Below are positions 1 to 9,010 of a DNA stretch of 64,000 nt, piece by piece (position 1 is the first letter of the stretch; every line of letters begins with the position of its first letter). Source of the stretch: Candidatus Sulfotelmatobacter sp. (GTDB lineage: Bacteria; Vulcanimicrobiota; Vulcanimicrobiia; Vulcanimicrobiales; Vulcanimicrobiaceae); NCBI GenBank assembly GCA_035504415.1, contig DATJRY010000008.1, positions 1 through 64,000 on the forward strand. The letters are read 5' to 3'. A program made the translations under genes and the position numbers. The notes beneath the pieces were generated by a model, which saw only the letters and a program-made list of their open reading frames with translations, did not search any database and was not told where the DNA came from.

Positions 1-528
1 GACGCCGTAGGGCCCCTCGCCTACGCGATCAAGGCGCGCGTGCAGCTCCTGCGCGACGTGGGGGCGGCGCTCTCGCCGTTCAACGCGTGGCTTCTGCTGC
101 AGGGGCTCGAGACGCTGGGTCTGCGGGTCGAGCGGCACAGCAGCAACGCGCTGCGCGTCGCGGAGTTCTTGCGCGACCATCCGAAGGTGCTCTGGGTGCG
201 GTATCCAGGGCTGCCCGGCGACCCTGCCTACGACAAGGCGCGGAAGTACTTGCCCGCGGGCGCCGGCGCGATCGTGACGTTCGGCGTGAAAGGCGGCGGC
301 GAGGCGGCCCGCGCGCTGATCGACCGGCTCCAGCTCTTCTCGCTGCTCGCGAACGACGGCGATGCGAAGTCGCTGGTGATCCATCCCGCGTCGACGACGC
401 ACCAGCAGCTCACGCCGGCCGATCAGATCGCCAGCGGTGTGAGCGACGACCTGGTGCGCCTCTCGGTCGGGATCGAGTCGATCGACGATATCCTGGCCGA
501 CCTCGCGCGGGCGCTCGAGGCGGCGTGA
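1..528 (+). CDS. metY: O-acetylhomoserine sulfhydrylase, C-terminal part
   Basis: Cys/Met-metabolism PLP enzyme that turns O-acetylhomoserine plus sulfide into homocysteine. The window opens inside the gene in frame 1; 175 residues of the C-terminal domain are visible. Family blocks seen include SPFNAWLLLQGLETL near the start and a late SLVIHPASTTHQQL block followed by VRLSVGIE, which together form the usual C-terminal cap of the MetY/MetZ/MetB fold. The stop TGA overlaps the GTG start of the next gene, metX, whose product is the substrate for MetY, so the two are translationally coupled. The active-site lysine region lies outside the window. The distinction between MetY and MetZ rests on the metX neighbour. 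Confidence 0.9.
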   Translation, partial: DAVGPLAYAIKARVQLLRDVGAALSPFNAWLLLQGLETLGLRVERHSSNALRVAEFLRDHPKVLWVRYPGLPGDPAYDKARKYLPAGAGAIVTFGVKGGGEAARALIDRLQLFSLLANDGDAKSLVIHPASTTHQQLTPADQIASGVSDDLVRLSVGIESIDDILADLARALEAA

Positions 529-1601
529 GCGCAGCGGTCCGGATCGACGAGCGCGACGTCGCGATCGGCGCGCTGGAGCTGGCCTCGGGGACGGTGCTTC
601 CCGAGGTCGTCCAGCGCGTCACGCGCTACGGCGTCGCGCCGGCCGCCGACGGTTCGAACGTCGTGCTGGTGCCGCACGCGCTGACGGGCTCGTCGCGCGT
701 CTTCGAGTGGTGGGACGGCATCGTCGGCACCGCCGCGCTGTTCGATCCCGATCGCTGGTGCATCGTCGGCGTCAACGCGCTGGGTGGCTGCTACGGGTCG
801 ACCGGGCCGACGACGCCGGCGCCCGACGGCCGGCGCTGGGGACCGCGCTTCCCGGTCGTGACGGTCGGCGATCTGGTCGAAGCGCAGCGCCGCGCGCTGG
901 CGCAACTGGGCATCGAACGGCTCGGCGTCGTGATCGGCGGGTCGCTCGGCGGGTTCCAAGCGCTGCAGTGGGCGCACGCGCACCGCGAGCGCGTCGGGCA
1001 CGCGATCGTCGTCGGCGCGTTCGATCATCTGCGCGCGCAAGGCATCGCGCAGAACGGCGCCGCGCGCGACGCGATCGCGCTCGACCCCGCGTTCGCGGAC
1101 GGCTGGTACGACGAGCAGCCCGTCGCGGGGCTCAAGCTCGCGCGCGCGATCGCGACGCTGACCTACAAGTCGGAGCACCTCTTCGAGGAACGCTTCCGCA
1201 ACCGCCCCGATCGCGCGGGCGGCGATCCCTCGCGCGACCTGCTGCACCGCTTCGACGTCGAGGGCTATCTCTCGCACCAGGGCGAGCTGTTCGCCAAGCG
1301 CATCGACGCCAACAGCTATCGCACGCTGACGCGCGCGATGGACTTGTTCGACCTGCGCGGTGCGGAGCGCCCCGCCGGCCCGACGCGGTTGACGTTCGTC
1401 GGCATCGCCGGCGACCAGCTGTATCCGCCGGAGTACGTCTGGGCGTGCACCGCGCGCTGGGCCGAAGCCGGCTGGGATGCGGCCTACCGCCATCTGCCGA
1501 GCGACCACGGGCACGACGCGTTCCTGGCCGAAGCGGGAAACCTCGCCGACCTCCTGCGAGCCGACCTCGAGTCGGGCCGGCTCGCGGTGGCGCGCGGTTA
1601 G
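525..1601 (+). CDS. metX: Homoserine O-acetyltransferase
   Basis: Alpha/beta-hydrolase fold acyltransferase that acetylates (or succinylates) homoserine for methionine synthesis in the cytoplasm. The GTG at 525 forms a GTGA overlap with the metY stop; the open frame continues upstream but only as a shadow of metY. 358 residues, normal for MetX. Visible motifs: NALGGCYGSTGP, the nucleophile elbow GGSLGGFQALQW with Ser140, a late GDQLYPPE aspartate and the HGHDAFL histidine of the triad. The C-terminus overlaps the convergent serine hydrolase by 4 bases. Acetyl versus succinyl specificity cannot be told for certain by eye; the metY neighbour favours acetyl. Confidence 0.93.
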   Translation: MSAAVRIDERDVAIGALELASGTVLPEVVQRVTRYGVAPAADGSNVVLVPHALTGSSRVFEWWDGIVGTAALFDPDRWCIVGVNALGGCYGSTGPTTPAPDGRRWGPRFPVVTVGDLVEAQRRALAQLGIERLGVVIGGSLGGFQALQWAHAHRERVGHAIVVGAFDHLRAQGIAQNGAARDAIALDPAFADGWYDEQPVAGLKLARAIATLTYKSEHLFEERFRNRPDRAGGDPSRDLLHRFDVEGYLSHQGELFAKRIDANSYRTLTRAMDLFDLRGAERPAGPTRLTFVGIAGDQLYPPEYVWACTARWAEAGWDAAYRHLPSDHGHDAFLAEAGNLADLLRADLESGRLAVARG

Positions 1602-3118
1602 GGCGTCGCCGAGGGAAGCGGGGTCGGCGTCGGGCTCGGCGCGGTCGGGAAGATCACGTGGCGAATGACGTCGCCGGCCGCGATCGTGCCGTCGTCGTCC
1701 TTGGCGAAGGCGTAGAGCAGCTCGGCCTTGGGCGTCTTCACCAGGAACAGGTACGAGGTCGCCGGCGGGCGCCGGTCCGTGTCGATCAGGACGTACGTCC
1801 GCGGTCCCAGCTCGGCGAGCGCGCGCAGCGCGGCGCGGTGCGCGGGGATGAGGTGCGCGCGGAAATCAGGGCGCAGCTTCGCGTCGTCGATCCTGCCCGC
1901 GATCGCGTTCTCGAGCCAGGCTTTCGCCGCGGCGACGTCGGCCGGATTCGCCTTCGGTCCTTGCGGCGTGGGCGCTTTGGCCGCTGGCTTGCCGGTGGGC
2001 CCAGGCGTGGCCGGCGGGGCCGGGACGAGGATGCCGTAGATCGCCTTGACGGCTTCGTCGTAACTGTAGGCGCCGGAGTTCGCGAGCACGATGATCTGGA
2101 GGTGATCGTCCGGAAAGCGTGCGTCCTGTGTCGCCGCACCCATCGTGTTGCCACCGTGATAGATCTCGCGGTGTCCGTTGGGCAGCTTCGAGACCATGAT
2201 CGCGAAGCCGTAGTCGGGGAAGGTCGCGTCGACCTTGACCGGCGTCATCATCTCGCGTTGCGAGCGCGGTGAGAGGAGCTTCCCACCGTCGAGCGCGGCG
2301 TTCCACTTCGCGAGGTCCTCGGGGTCGGTGATGATCGAGCCGGCGCCTCCGAACCACGTGTAGCTGATGTGGTCGGCATGCTCCCACGGGCCCAGCGCGT
2401 AGTCGTCGTACTCGGTGGCGACGTCGGGTCGCGTGTCGTCGTAGGTGCGCACGAAGCTGTGCGTCATCCCCAGCGGCTCGAAGATGTGCGTGCGGATGAA
2501 ATCGCCGTAGGACTGGTGGCTGAGCCGCTCGATGACCATCGTGAGCAGCATGTAGCCGGTGTTGGAGTACTCGCGCTTGGTACCGGGCTTGAACGCCAGC
2601 GGCTCCTTCACCGACGCGGCGACGACTTGCGCCGGCGTCGCCGGCCGTGCCCCGACCTCGTCGAAGTCCTCACGCGCGGTGAACTCGGCGTAGCCGCCCG
2701 TGTGCATGAGCAGGTTGCGCAGCGTCACCTGCTTGGCATGCGGAATCTCGGGCAAATAGGTCGCGAGCGGCGCGTCGACGTTCAGCTTCCCCCGATCCTG
2801 CAGCATGAGAATCGCGACCGCGGTGAACTGTTTGGTGTTCGAGCCGATGGGATAGCGGGTCTGGTCGTCGGGCACGACGGCGTCCTCGACGTTGCTCACC
2901 CCGAACTGCTTGCGGTAGACGAACGTGCCGCCGCGCAAGACGGCGATCGAGACGCTCGGCGCGCCTCCTTGGTCGATCGAGGCGCGGCCGATCGCGTCGA
3001 TGGCGGCGGTTTGCGCGGCGCTCAGCGCGCCGGGCGCGGGTTGGGCGAGCGCCGGCGGCCCGGCGCAGAGTGTGGCGGCCGCCGCGAGGGCGAGCGCGGA
3101 AAAGAGCGTGTGGTTCAT
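1598..3118 (-). CDS. Serine hydrolase, beta-lactamase/DD-peptidase family
   Basis: Secreted or periplasmic serine hydrolase of the class C beta-lactamase / penicillin-binding superfamily (PF00144). I chose ATG 3118 because it is preceded by a GAGGA-type RBS and opens a signal peptide ending near ALAQ; 14 more codons upstream look unneeded. 506 residues. Motifs: S93-x-x-K96 (SNTK), Y184-S-N186 (YSNTGY) and a later YHGG, the three active-site elements. A C-terminal extension of about 150 residues follows a Pro/Ala linker (PAPPATPGPTGK). It lies 38 bases after the TonB receptor gene on the same strand, so they probably form an operon. Likely substrates are D-amino-acid-containing peptides, an inference helped by the nearby D-glutamate genes. 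Confidence 0.85.
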   Translation of the reverse strand: MNHTLFSALALAAAATLCAGPPALAQPAPGALSAAQTAAIDAIGRASIDQGGAPSVSIAVLRGGTFVYRKQFGVSNVEDAVVPDDQTRYPIGSNTKQFTAVAILMLQDRGKLNVDAPLATYLPEIPHAKQVTLRNLLMHTGGYAEFTAREDFDEVGARPATPAQVVAASVKEPLAFKPGTKREYSNTGYMLLTMVIERLSHQSYGDFIRTHIFEPLGMTHSFVRTYDDTRPDVATEYDDYALGPWEHADHISYTWFGGAGSIITDPEDLAKWNAALDGGKLLSPRSQREMMTPVKVDATFPDYGFAIMVSKLPNGHREIYHGGNTMGAATQDARFPDDHLQIIVLANSGAYSYDEAVKAIYGILVPAPPATPGPTGKPAAKAPTPQGPKANPADVAAAKAWLENAIAGRIDDAKLRPDFRAHLIPAHRAALRALAELGPRTYVLIDTDRRPPATSYLFLVKTPKAELLYAFAKDDDGTIAAGDVIRHVIFPTAPSPTPTPLPSATP

Positions 3119-3156
3119 CGTCCTCGTGCGGGTGGAGAAGGGCGAGTTGGAGGCGT

Positions 3157-6057
3157 TCACTGGCCGAAGTGACGGCGCAGCGAGAGGCGCACCGTCGGCG
3201 GCCCGTAGTTACCGGTCGTGCTGGCGCCGAGCATCCCGTTGACGAGCGGGACCGGAACGCCGCCGAAGTAGAGCCCGTACGGCTGCGCGTACGCGCCGAG
3301 CAAGTTGTCGCCGCTGATCGTCAGGCTCGTATCCTTGGCGAGCGCGATCCGCAAGCCGGCGGAAAGCACCGCGAACGGTGGCAGGTTATAGCCGTTGTTC
3401 GGCCCATAGTAGGTGGCGCCGATGGTGAAATAGGAGCCGTTGCGGGCCCGCCAGTTCAGCTCGCCGTATCCCATCGCGTACGGGATGCGACCACCCACGG
3501 TGCCGTTGTAGAAGCCGTTGCTCCCGTAGAAGTTGACGTTCGGAACGACGGCCAGGTTCGCCGTATCCGGGCCCACGGCGGTGTCGTAGAAGCCGGGCGG
3601 GAGATCGTAGGTGAACGCGCGTTCGAGCGAGCCTTGGAGGCGGAATCCGAAGCCGGCCGCCGGCGCGCGCTGCAACGCGAGCTCGATGCCTTCGTAGCGC
3701 GCCTGCGCCAAGTTCGTCGTTTGGGTGACATAGAGCGTTTGCGTGTTGCCGACGTCGGCGCCGCTGGTCGGCGTGTACGTGCCGTCGGCGAACGTGGTGG
3801 GGAGGAACAGGTTGTGCAAGCTGGTGAGGTAGACGTCCCCGGAGAGCGTCGTCGCGCGGTCGATGCGCTTGTCGGTACCGAGGTCGTAGCCGAACGCGGT
3901 TTCGGGGGCCAGGTCGCCGTTGTTCTGGTTGAGCAGGTACGCCGTCGCGGCGCCGGAGACGTTCGGAATCGGCGCGCCGCCGGGCGAGGAGAGGATGTCG
4001 ATGTACGGCGGCGCGACCGACTCACCGGCCGAGAATCGCACGGCGAGATCGGATGACGGGCGCCACGCGAGTCCGAGCCGGGGCGCGTTGAGGCTGTGCG
4101 AGGCGTCGTGCCACGTCAGCGCGCCGTCGTCGGTGTAGTGGCTGGCGTACTGAATGAAGTAGTCGCCGATCGAGGCGTTCAGCGTCGGGGCGAGGACGAG
4201 CTGTCCGCGCAGGGCGATCGTGCTGAACGTCTGACTCGAGCCGGGGTAGAGCTGATAGCCGACCTCGCCGCCGACCGGGTCGTCCACGTATTCCTCGCCG
4301 TCATGGTACGAGCGGTCGTACGAGACGGAGTACACGTTGGACCCCGACGTGTGGTCGAGCTCGACGGAATACCCGCGCAGGTGGTCCTGCACGTCGGCCG
4401 AGTTGGGAACGGCCGCGTACGAGAAGACCGCCGGCGTCCCGCTGAAGTAGGTCAACGTCGGCGCCGTCGTCGGCAATCCCGGTCCGCCGCAGTTCCCGTT
4501 CGCCAGCACCCCGGCGCCGGCCGGACACAGGTACAGGCCGCCCCACGCGTTGCCCTCGTACGAATCCGTGGCGCCGGTGTTGCTTTGATAGACGTAGTTG
4601 TTGGTGGCGCCGGAGTAGAGGCGCGCCAGGATGCCGTTGTCGGCGCCGAGCGTCGTGCGAAACTCGGCTTGCAGGAGGTCTTGCTGTTGCGCCTGGTACT
4701 GGTTCGACCAGGCCAGCGTGTCGAATGGGATCGGCGTCCCGCTCGCGACCGAGCCGGTGTAGCCGGGCGGCGGCGCGAAGATCGAGAACGACTGGTTCGT
4801 GTTCCCGATCGGAAGCAGTGAGACGTCCTCGTTCGGATCGTTGAAAGCCGCCTGGCCGCCGAGATAGCTCAGCGTCAGCGCCGTCTGCTGCGAGAAGTTG
4901 ATCCGAATCTTCGCCAGCTCCGAGTCGGAGTGGTAGCCCGAGCTCACGCTGTCGCAACAGGCGTAGATCGGTTCCTGATATTGCAGCGCGCCCGGCGTGG
5001 AGTAGAAGTACGGCACGTTGCTCGCGCCGAAGCCGATCGGGAGCCCGGACGGCGGCGCGACGACCCGGCCATTCACCGTCCACGGGGGCGAGCCGTAGAG
5101 GAACGGGAGCGCCGAGCCGGCGACCTTGTAGTTGTTCAGGCCGCTCGGCGTGCCGTCCGTCGCGGCGGCGAACGCGTAGTCGATGACGTGACTCGGCAGC
5201 GACCCGGTCGCCTGCATCGACGAGAACTGGCCGCCGAAGCCGTCGACGCCGTACTCGAGGTTCTCTTGCGGCGTACGCGTCGGCTCGAGCGTGCGGTAGT
5301 TCACGCTGCCGTTGATCGCATAGTTGATCTCGGTGGTCGACGAACCGGGGCCCTTGACGACCTCCACGTCCTGCAACAGCGCCGGGTTCAGCAGCGTCGG
5401 CGAAAACGAACCGTCGAGCCCGACCGAAACCGGATGGCCGTCGATCAGCGATTCCGTTTCGTACGGCAGCGCACCGCGAATCTGCGTGGTCTGCGGCGAT
5501 CCTTGCGAGGTCCCGCTCGCGTTGCTGTTCGATGCCCCGGGCGTCGTGATGATCCCCGGCGTCTGGTTGAGCGCCTGGATCACTTGGACGGCGTTCTGCT
5601 CGCTGAAGACTTGCTGCGAGAGGATGTCGACCGAGGCCGGCGTGGTGTTGATCGTCGCGCGGCCGGAGCCGGTCGTCGAGACGCTGCCGATCGAGCGCAG
5701 CGAGGAGAACGACGAGGGCGCCAGCACGGGGCGGAGCGTGATCGCGGCGCCGTCGGTGACGAACACTTCTTCGACCTGCGTCGGGGTGAAGCCGGCCTTG
5801 GTGATGACCAGCGTGTACGTACCGGCCGGCACGCCCGCGAAGCGGAAGCGACCCTGCGCGTCCGAGGTCGCGCTGCGGTTGCCCGCGCCTTGCAGCGTGA
5901 GCGCGGCGCCGGCGATCGGCGAGCCGTCGGTGCCGTCCACCGTCCCCGCGACGACGCCGCCGGCAGCCGGCTGCGCGGCGCCCGTCACCGGCGCGGCGAA
6001 GAAAGCGGTCACGAGTGCAGCCGCCGCGAGCCGCTTCGCCAACAACGGGAGATTCAC
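3157..6057 (-). CDS. TonB-dependent receptor with carboxypeptidase-like N-terminal domain
   Basis: Outer-membrane gated transporter, 966 residues. I start at GTG 6057 because AGGAGG sits 8 bases upstream and a signal peptide (LLAKRLAAAALVTAFF, ending near GAAQ) follows at once; the open frame reaches 34 codons further without an RBS. Order of domains: signal; CarboxypepD_reg-like beta domain (about residues 35-110, GTVDGTDGSPIAGAALTLQG); plug with TTQIRGALPYETESLIDG and VEVVKGPGS; a long beta-barrel with many aromatic strands ending in RLSLRRHFGQ, a terminal-aromatic signature near the C-terminus. No iron-box or sugar genes adjoin it; the downstream serine hydrolase suggests import of peptides or peptidoglycan fragments, which is inference. 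Confidence 0.92.
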   Translation of the reverse strand: MNLPLLAKRLAAAALVTAFFAAPVTGAAQPAAGGVVAGTVDGTDGSPIAGAALTLQGAGNRSATSDAQGRFRFAGVPAGTYTLVITKAGFTPTQVEEVFVTDGAAITLRPVLAPSSFSSLRSIGSVSTTGSGRATINTTPASVDILSQQVFSEQNAVQVIQALNQTPGIITTPGASNSNASGTSQGSPQTTQIRGALPYETESLIDGHPVSVGLDGSFSPTLLNPALLQDVEVVKGPGSSTTEINYAINGSVNYRTLEPTRTPQENLEYGVDGFGGQFSSMQATGSLPSHVIDYAFAAATDGTPSGLNNYKVAGSALPFLYGSPPWTVNGRVVAPPSGLPIGFGASNVPYFYSTPGALQYQEPIYACCDSVSSGYHSDSELAKIRINFSQQTALTLSYLGGQAAFNDPNEDVSLLPIGNTNQSFSIFAPPPGYTGSVASGTPIPFDTLAWSNQYQAQQQDLLQAEFRTTLGADNGILARLYSGATNNYVYQSNTGATDSYEGNAWGGLYLCPAGAGVLANGNCGGPGLPTTAPTLTYFSGTPAVFSYAAVPNSADVQDHLRGYSVELDHTSGSNVYSVSYDRSYHDGEEYVDDPVGGEVGYQLYPGSSQTFSTIALRGQLVLAPTLNASIGDYFIQYASHYTDDGALTWHDASHSLNAPRLGLAWRPSSDLAVRFSAGESVAPPYIDILSSPGGAPIPNVSGAATAYLLNQNNGDLAPETAFGYDLGTDKRIDRATTLSGDVYLTSLHNLFLPTTFADGTYTPTSGADVGNTQTLYVTQTTNLAQARYEGIELALQRAPAAGFGFRLQGSLERAFTYDLPPGFYDTAVGPDTANLAVVPNVNFYGSNGFYNGTVGGRIPYAMGYGELNWRARNGSYFTIGATYYGPNNGYNLPPFAVLSAGLRIALAKDTSLTISGDNLLGAYAQPYGLYFGGVPVPLVNGMLGASTTGNYGPPTVRLSLRRHFGQ

Positions 6058-6108
6058 GGGCCGGCCCTCCTGGATGTGCGCGTCCACGCACGGTGAAGAC
6101 GTGATGTG

Positions 6109-6252
6109 AACGTTATATCGTACAGTGTACGAGATTTCGGTCAGCAGCCGTTCTCTCAACCCGTGCGCCGTCCTGCTTCACAAGCGGCGCATCGGTATGA
6201 TATGAGATTGTCCGAAGTGCGAAATATCGCGCCCTGTGCGATATAACGTACC
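6109..6252. promoter_or_regulatory. Symmetric divergent promoter region with palindromes
   Basis: Between the TonB receptor (minus) and dgcN (plus). The 11-mer ACGTTATATCG at 6110-6120 and its exact reverse complement CGATATAACGT at 6240-6250 place a TATAAC-like -10 on each strand facing outward. A perfect 15-base palindrome, TCGTACAGTGTACGA, lies at 6118-6132 overlapping the minus-strand copy, and an imperfect palindrome (GCGAAATATCGC) sits at 6220-6231. The layout suggests both transcription units answer to one regulator; the XRE-cupin gene at 8402 is a local candidate. No convincing -35 was found. Confidence 0.5.
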
Positions 6253-6279
6253 GCCGCCGCAGCGCCTCCCTGGGAGCCC

Positions 6280-7377
6280 ATGACGACCGTTCCGACCGCC
6301 CTGCGCTATGCCGTCCTGGCCGACGGCTTCCTGACGACCGTTTCGGGGAAGACCGCGCACGGTGTGCTGCGCTACCGTCCGGAGTGCGTCGCGGCCGTTA
6401 TCGACGCGACCCATGCCGGCCGCACCGTGCGCGACGTGCTGCCGCACGTCGGCAGCGACGCACCGATCGTGGCGACCCTGGCCCAGGCGGTCTCGCACGG
6501 CGCGAACGCGCTGCTGGTCGGTGTCGCGACCGACGGAGGCCGCTTGCCGCCCGCGCTTCGCGGAACGGTTCTCGAAGCGGTATCGGCCGGCCTCAACGTC
6601 GCCAGCGGCTTGCACGAGCTGCTCGGCGAGGATCCGGAGGTCGCCGCCCGCGCGCGCTCGTCGGGTGCGACGATTCACGACGTGCGCGTGCCGCCGCGCG
6701 ATCAGGCCACCTTCACGGGAGCGGCGTACGACGTGCCCGCGTTCGTCGTTCTCGCGGTCGGCAGCGACTGCGCGGTCGGCAAGATGACGGCGATGTTCGA
6801 GATCGAGGCGGCCGCGCGCGCCGACGGTGCGCGCGCCGTGCTGGCGGCGACCGGTCAGACCGGAATCCTGATCGCGGGCGACGGCGTCGCGCTCGACGCC
6901 GTCGTCGCGGACTTCGCCGGTGGTGCCGTGGAGCGGCTGGTGCTCGAGGTCGGTGCGAGCGCCGACGTCGTCCTGCTCGAAGGCCAGGGCGCGATCTCGC
7001 ACCCCGCGTACGCGCCGGTGACGTTCGCGTTGCTCTACGGCGGCGCACCCGACGCGCTCGTCCTGTGTCACCGGCCAGGCACGACGCGCGTCGCCGGTTT
7101 CGCCGTTCCCATCCCGCCGCTCGCCGAGCTGGTGCGCGACCACGAAGCGCTGCTCGCACGGGTGAAGCCGGCCCGCGTCTGCGCCGTCGCGCTCGACACC
7201 TCGGCGCTCACGCCGGCCGCGGCCGCGGCCGCGATCGACAGCGCACGCGCCGAGACCGGGCTGCCCGCCGACGATCCGGTCCGGAACGGCGGCGCGGCCC
7301 TCTGGCACGCGATCGCGGCCGCGCTGCCGTCGACGGCAAAGGCTGCGCTGCGGCGCGCGGCGGTGACGGCACCATGA
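6280..7377 (+). CDS. dgcN: DUF1611 family protein, probable D-glutamate N-acetyltransferase DgcN
   Basis: 365 residues, whole-length match by eye to the DUF1611 layout: an N-terminal Rossmann-like domain (HGVLRYRP, DGGRLPP) and a C-terminal P-loop domain with a Walker-A-like VGSDCAVGKMT near residue 165 and the LLEGQGAISHP block. DUF1611 proteins next to dipeptide-epimerase-like enzymes have been described as DgcN/DgcA, which acetylate D-glutamate and then racemise N-acetyl-D-glutamate; I assign the pair on that basis. The ATG is preceded by GGGAG. The stop overlaps the dgcA start (ATGA). With a serine hydrolase and peptide-binding protein nearby, the likely source is peptidoglycan D-glutamate. 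Confidence 0.75.
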   Translation: MTTVPTALRYAVLADGFLTTVSGKTAHGVLRYRPECVAAVIDATHAGRTVRDVLPHVGSDAPIVATLAQAVSHGANALLVGVATDGGRLPPALRGTVLEAVSAGLNVASGLHELLGEDPEVAARARSSGATIHDVRVPPRDQATFTGAAYDVPAFVVLAVGSDCAVGKMTAMFEIEAAARADGARAVLAATGQTGILIAGDGVALDAVVADFAGGAVERLVLEVGASADVVLLEGQGAISHPAYAPVTFALLYGGAPDALVLCHRPGTTRVAGFAVPIPPLAELVRDHEALLARVKPARVCAVALDTSALTPAAAAAAIDSARAETGLPADDPVRNGGAALWHAIAAALPSTAKAALRRAAVTAP

Positions 7378-8387
7378 TCGAGCTGCAGGTCACGGCGGTC
7401 GAGCTGCCGCTGCGCGAACCGTTCCGCGTCGCCGGGTTCACGCTGACCGCGGCGCAGACCGTCGTCGTCGAGCTCCGCTCCGACGAACACGTCGGCTACG
7501 GCGAGTCGGCGCCGCTGGCGCGCTACGGCGACTCGGTCGCGGCGATCCTCGACACCTTCGCGCTATACCGGTTGCCCGCAGGCGTGGGGCCGTTCTCCGG
7601 CGAGCGCATCACGGCGGGGCTGCCGCGGGCTGCGCGCTGCGCGCTCGACATCGCGGTCTACGACCTCCAGGCGAAGACGCTGGGCGTCTCGGTGACCGAG
7701 TTGCTCGGACTGGAAGGCCTCGCACGCCCGCGCACGTCGCTCACGATTCCGATCGCCGGCTTGGAGAAGATGCTCGCCGACGTGCGCGCGGTCCGCGACA
7801 CGCCGATCATCAAGGTCAAGGTCGGCGCGCCGGGCGGCGACGATCTCGCGCTGATCGAGGCGATTCGCTCGGTCTACACCGGCACGATCCGCCTCGACGC
7901 CAACGAAGGCTGGACGCCCGAACAGACCGTCGCACTGCTGCGCGAGATGGACCGCTTCGAGATCGAGCTGTGCGAACAACCGATCCCGGCCGGCACGCCG
8001 GAGCGCCTGCGCTGGATCGCGGAGCGGTCGCCGATCCCGATCATGGCCGACGAGGACGCCGTCGTGGCCTCGGATCTGGGTCCGCTGCGGGGCTGCGTCG
8101 CCAGCGTCAACGTCAAGCTCGCCAAATGCGGCGGTATCGGACCGGCATACCGTATGATCGCGACCGCCCGCGCGCTGGGCTTCGGGGTGATGATCGGCTG
8201 CATGGCCGAGAGCAGCATCCTGACCACGGCCGCCGCGCACTTGGGGCCGCTGGTCGATCAGCTCGACATCGACGCGCCGCTGTTCCTCGCGCACGATCCG
8301 TTCAGCGGCGTGCGGTACGACAACGCGGCGCTGATCATGCCGGCGGGACCGGGCTTGGGCGTGCAGGCGAATGTATCGTCGCACTAG
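7374..8387 (+). CDS. dgcA: Enolase-superfamily racemase, probable N-acetyl-D-glutamate racemase DgcA
   Basis: 337 residues, muconate lactonising/dipeptide epimerase subgroup of the enolase superfamily. Start ATG 7374 overlaps the dgcN stop. Signatures in order: an N-terminal capping domain (PLREPFRVAG), the KxK base pair in IIKVKVG, metal ligands in RLDANEGW, ELCEQPI and MADED, and the opposite-face lysine in KLAKCGGIG. All catalytic positions look intact. By sequence alone it could be an L-Ala-D/L-Glu epimerase; the adjacent DUF1611 gene is what points to the DgcN/DgcA pathway. Either role handles peptidoglycan-derived glutamate in the cytoplasm. Confidence 0.8.
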   Translation: MIELQVTAVELPLREPFRVAGFTLTAAQTVVVELRSDEHVGYGESAPLARYGDSVAAILDTFALYRLPAGVGPFSGERITAGLPRAARCALDIAVYDLQAKTLGVSVTELLGLEGLARPRTSLTIPIAGLEKMLADVRAVRDTPIIKVKVGAPGGDDLALIEAIRSVYTGTIRLDANEGWTPEQTVALLREMDRFEIELCEQPIPAGTPERLRWIAERSPIPIMADEDAVVASDLGPLRGCVASVNVKLAKCGGIGPAYRMIATARALGFGVMIGCMAESSILTTAAAHLGPLVDQLDIDAPLFLAHDPFSGVRYDNAALIMPAGPGLGVQANVSSH

Positions 8388-8401
8388 CAGAAGACCCTCC
8401 G

Positions 8402-8998
8402 ATGCCAGCTCGGAGCCGAACCGCCCGTTCCAACGGCGAGCGCGCACCCGCCTTTACCGGCATGCCCGACATCGGCCCGATTCTCAAACGCATGCGCATG
8501 CAGCGCAAGCTTTCGATTCGCGACGTGGCCGACGGCAGCGGCCTGTCGGCCTCGTTCCTGAGCGCGCTGGAACGCGGGGAGTCCGACGTCTCGATCGGCC
8601 GGCTCGCGCGGATCGCCGAGTTCTTCGACGAGGACCTGGGCTCGATGCTCGGCTTCGGCACGCGCCTGGCGCGGCCGACGTTCGTCGGCAAGGCCGACCG
8701 CACGATCCGCAACCGCGGCCGCGGGATCCGCTACGAGCTGTTGCGGCTGCCGGGGCTGAACCTCGAGCTGGCGGTGATCACCTTCGAGCCGCGCTCCGCG
8801 ATGCGCGACCAGCTCACGCATGAGGGAATCGACACCCTGTACGTCGTCTCCGGCGAGATCGTGTTGCGCGTCAACGAGGTCGACTACCCGATGCAGGCGG
8901 GTGCCTGCGCCATCTATTCGGCGGCGTACGCGCACACGTTTCGCAACGACTCGGCGCGTCCGGCGTCGGTCGTCGGCGTCACCACCGCGCGCATGTAG
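8402..8998 (+). CDS. XRE-family transcriptional regulator with C-terminal cupin
   Basis: 198 residues. Residues about 25-80 form a helix-turn-helix of the XRE type (LSIRDVADGSGLSASFLSAL); residues about 120-195 form a small cupin (LYVVSGEIVLRVNEVDYPMQAGACAIYSAAYAH is the barrel, of which VVSGEIVLRV is the core). This SutR/PuuR-like build usually senses a small metabolite. It starts 14 bases after dgcA and sits 12 bases before the binding-protein gene, so it is probably co-transcribed and regulates the locus; the palindrome at 6118-6132 is a candidate site. ATG 8402 has no strong RBS (AGAAGACCC upstream). Confidence 0.85.
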   Translation: MPARSRTARSNGERAPAFTGMPDIGPILKRMRMQRKLSIRDVADGSGLSASFLSALERGESDVSIGRLARIAEFFDEDLGSMLGFGTRLARPTFVGKADRTIRNRGRGIRYELLRLPGLNLELAVITFEPRSAMRDQLTHEGIDTLYVVSGEIVLRVNEVDYPMQAGACAIYSAAYAHTFRNDSARPASVVGVTTARM

Positions 8999-9010
8999 CG
9001 AGGCCGTGCG

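Noticed and set aside
4301-6091. Long alternative frame on the same strand as the TonB receptor
   Set aside because: Out-of-frame shadow with Arg-rich low-information sequence; the receptor frame has clear family motifs.
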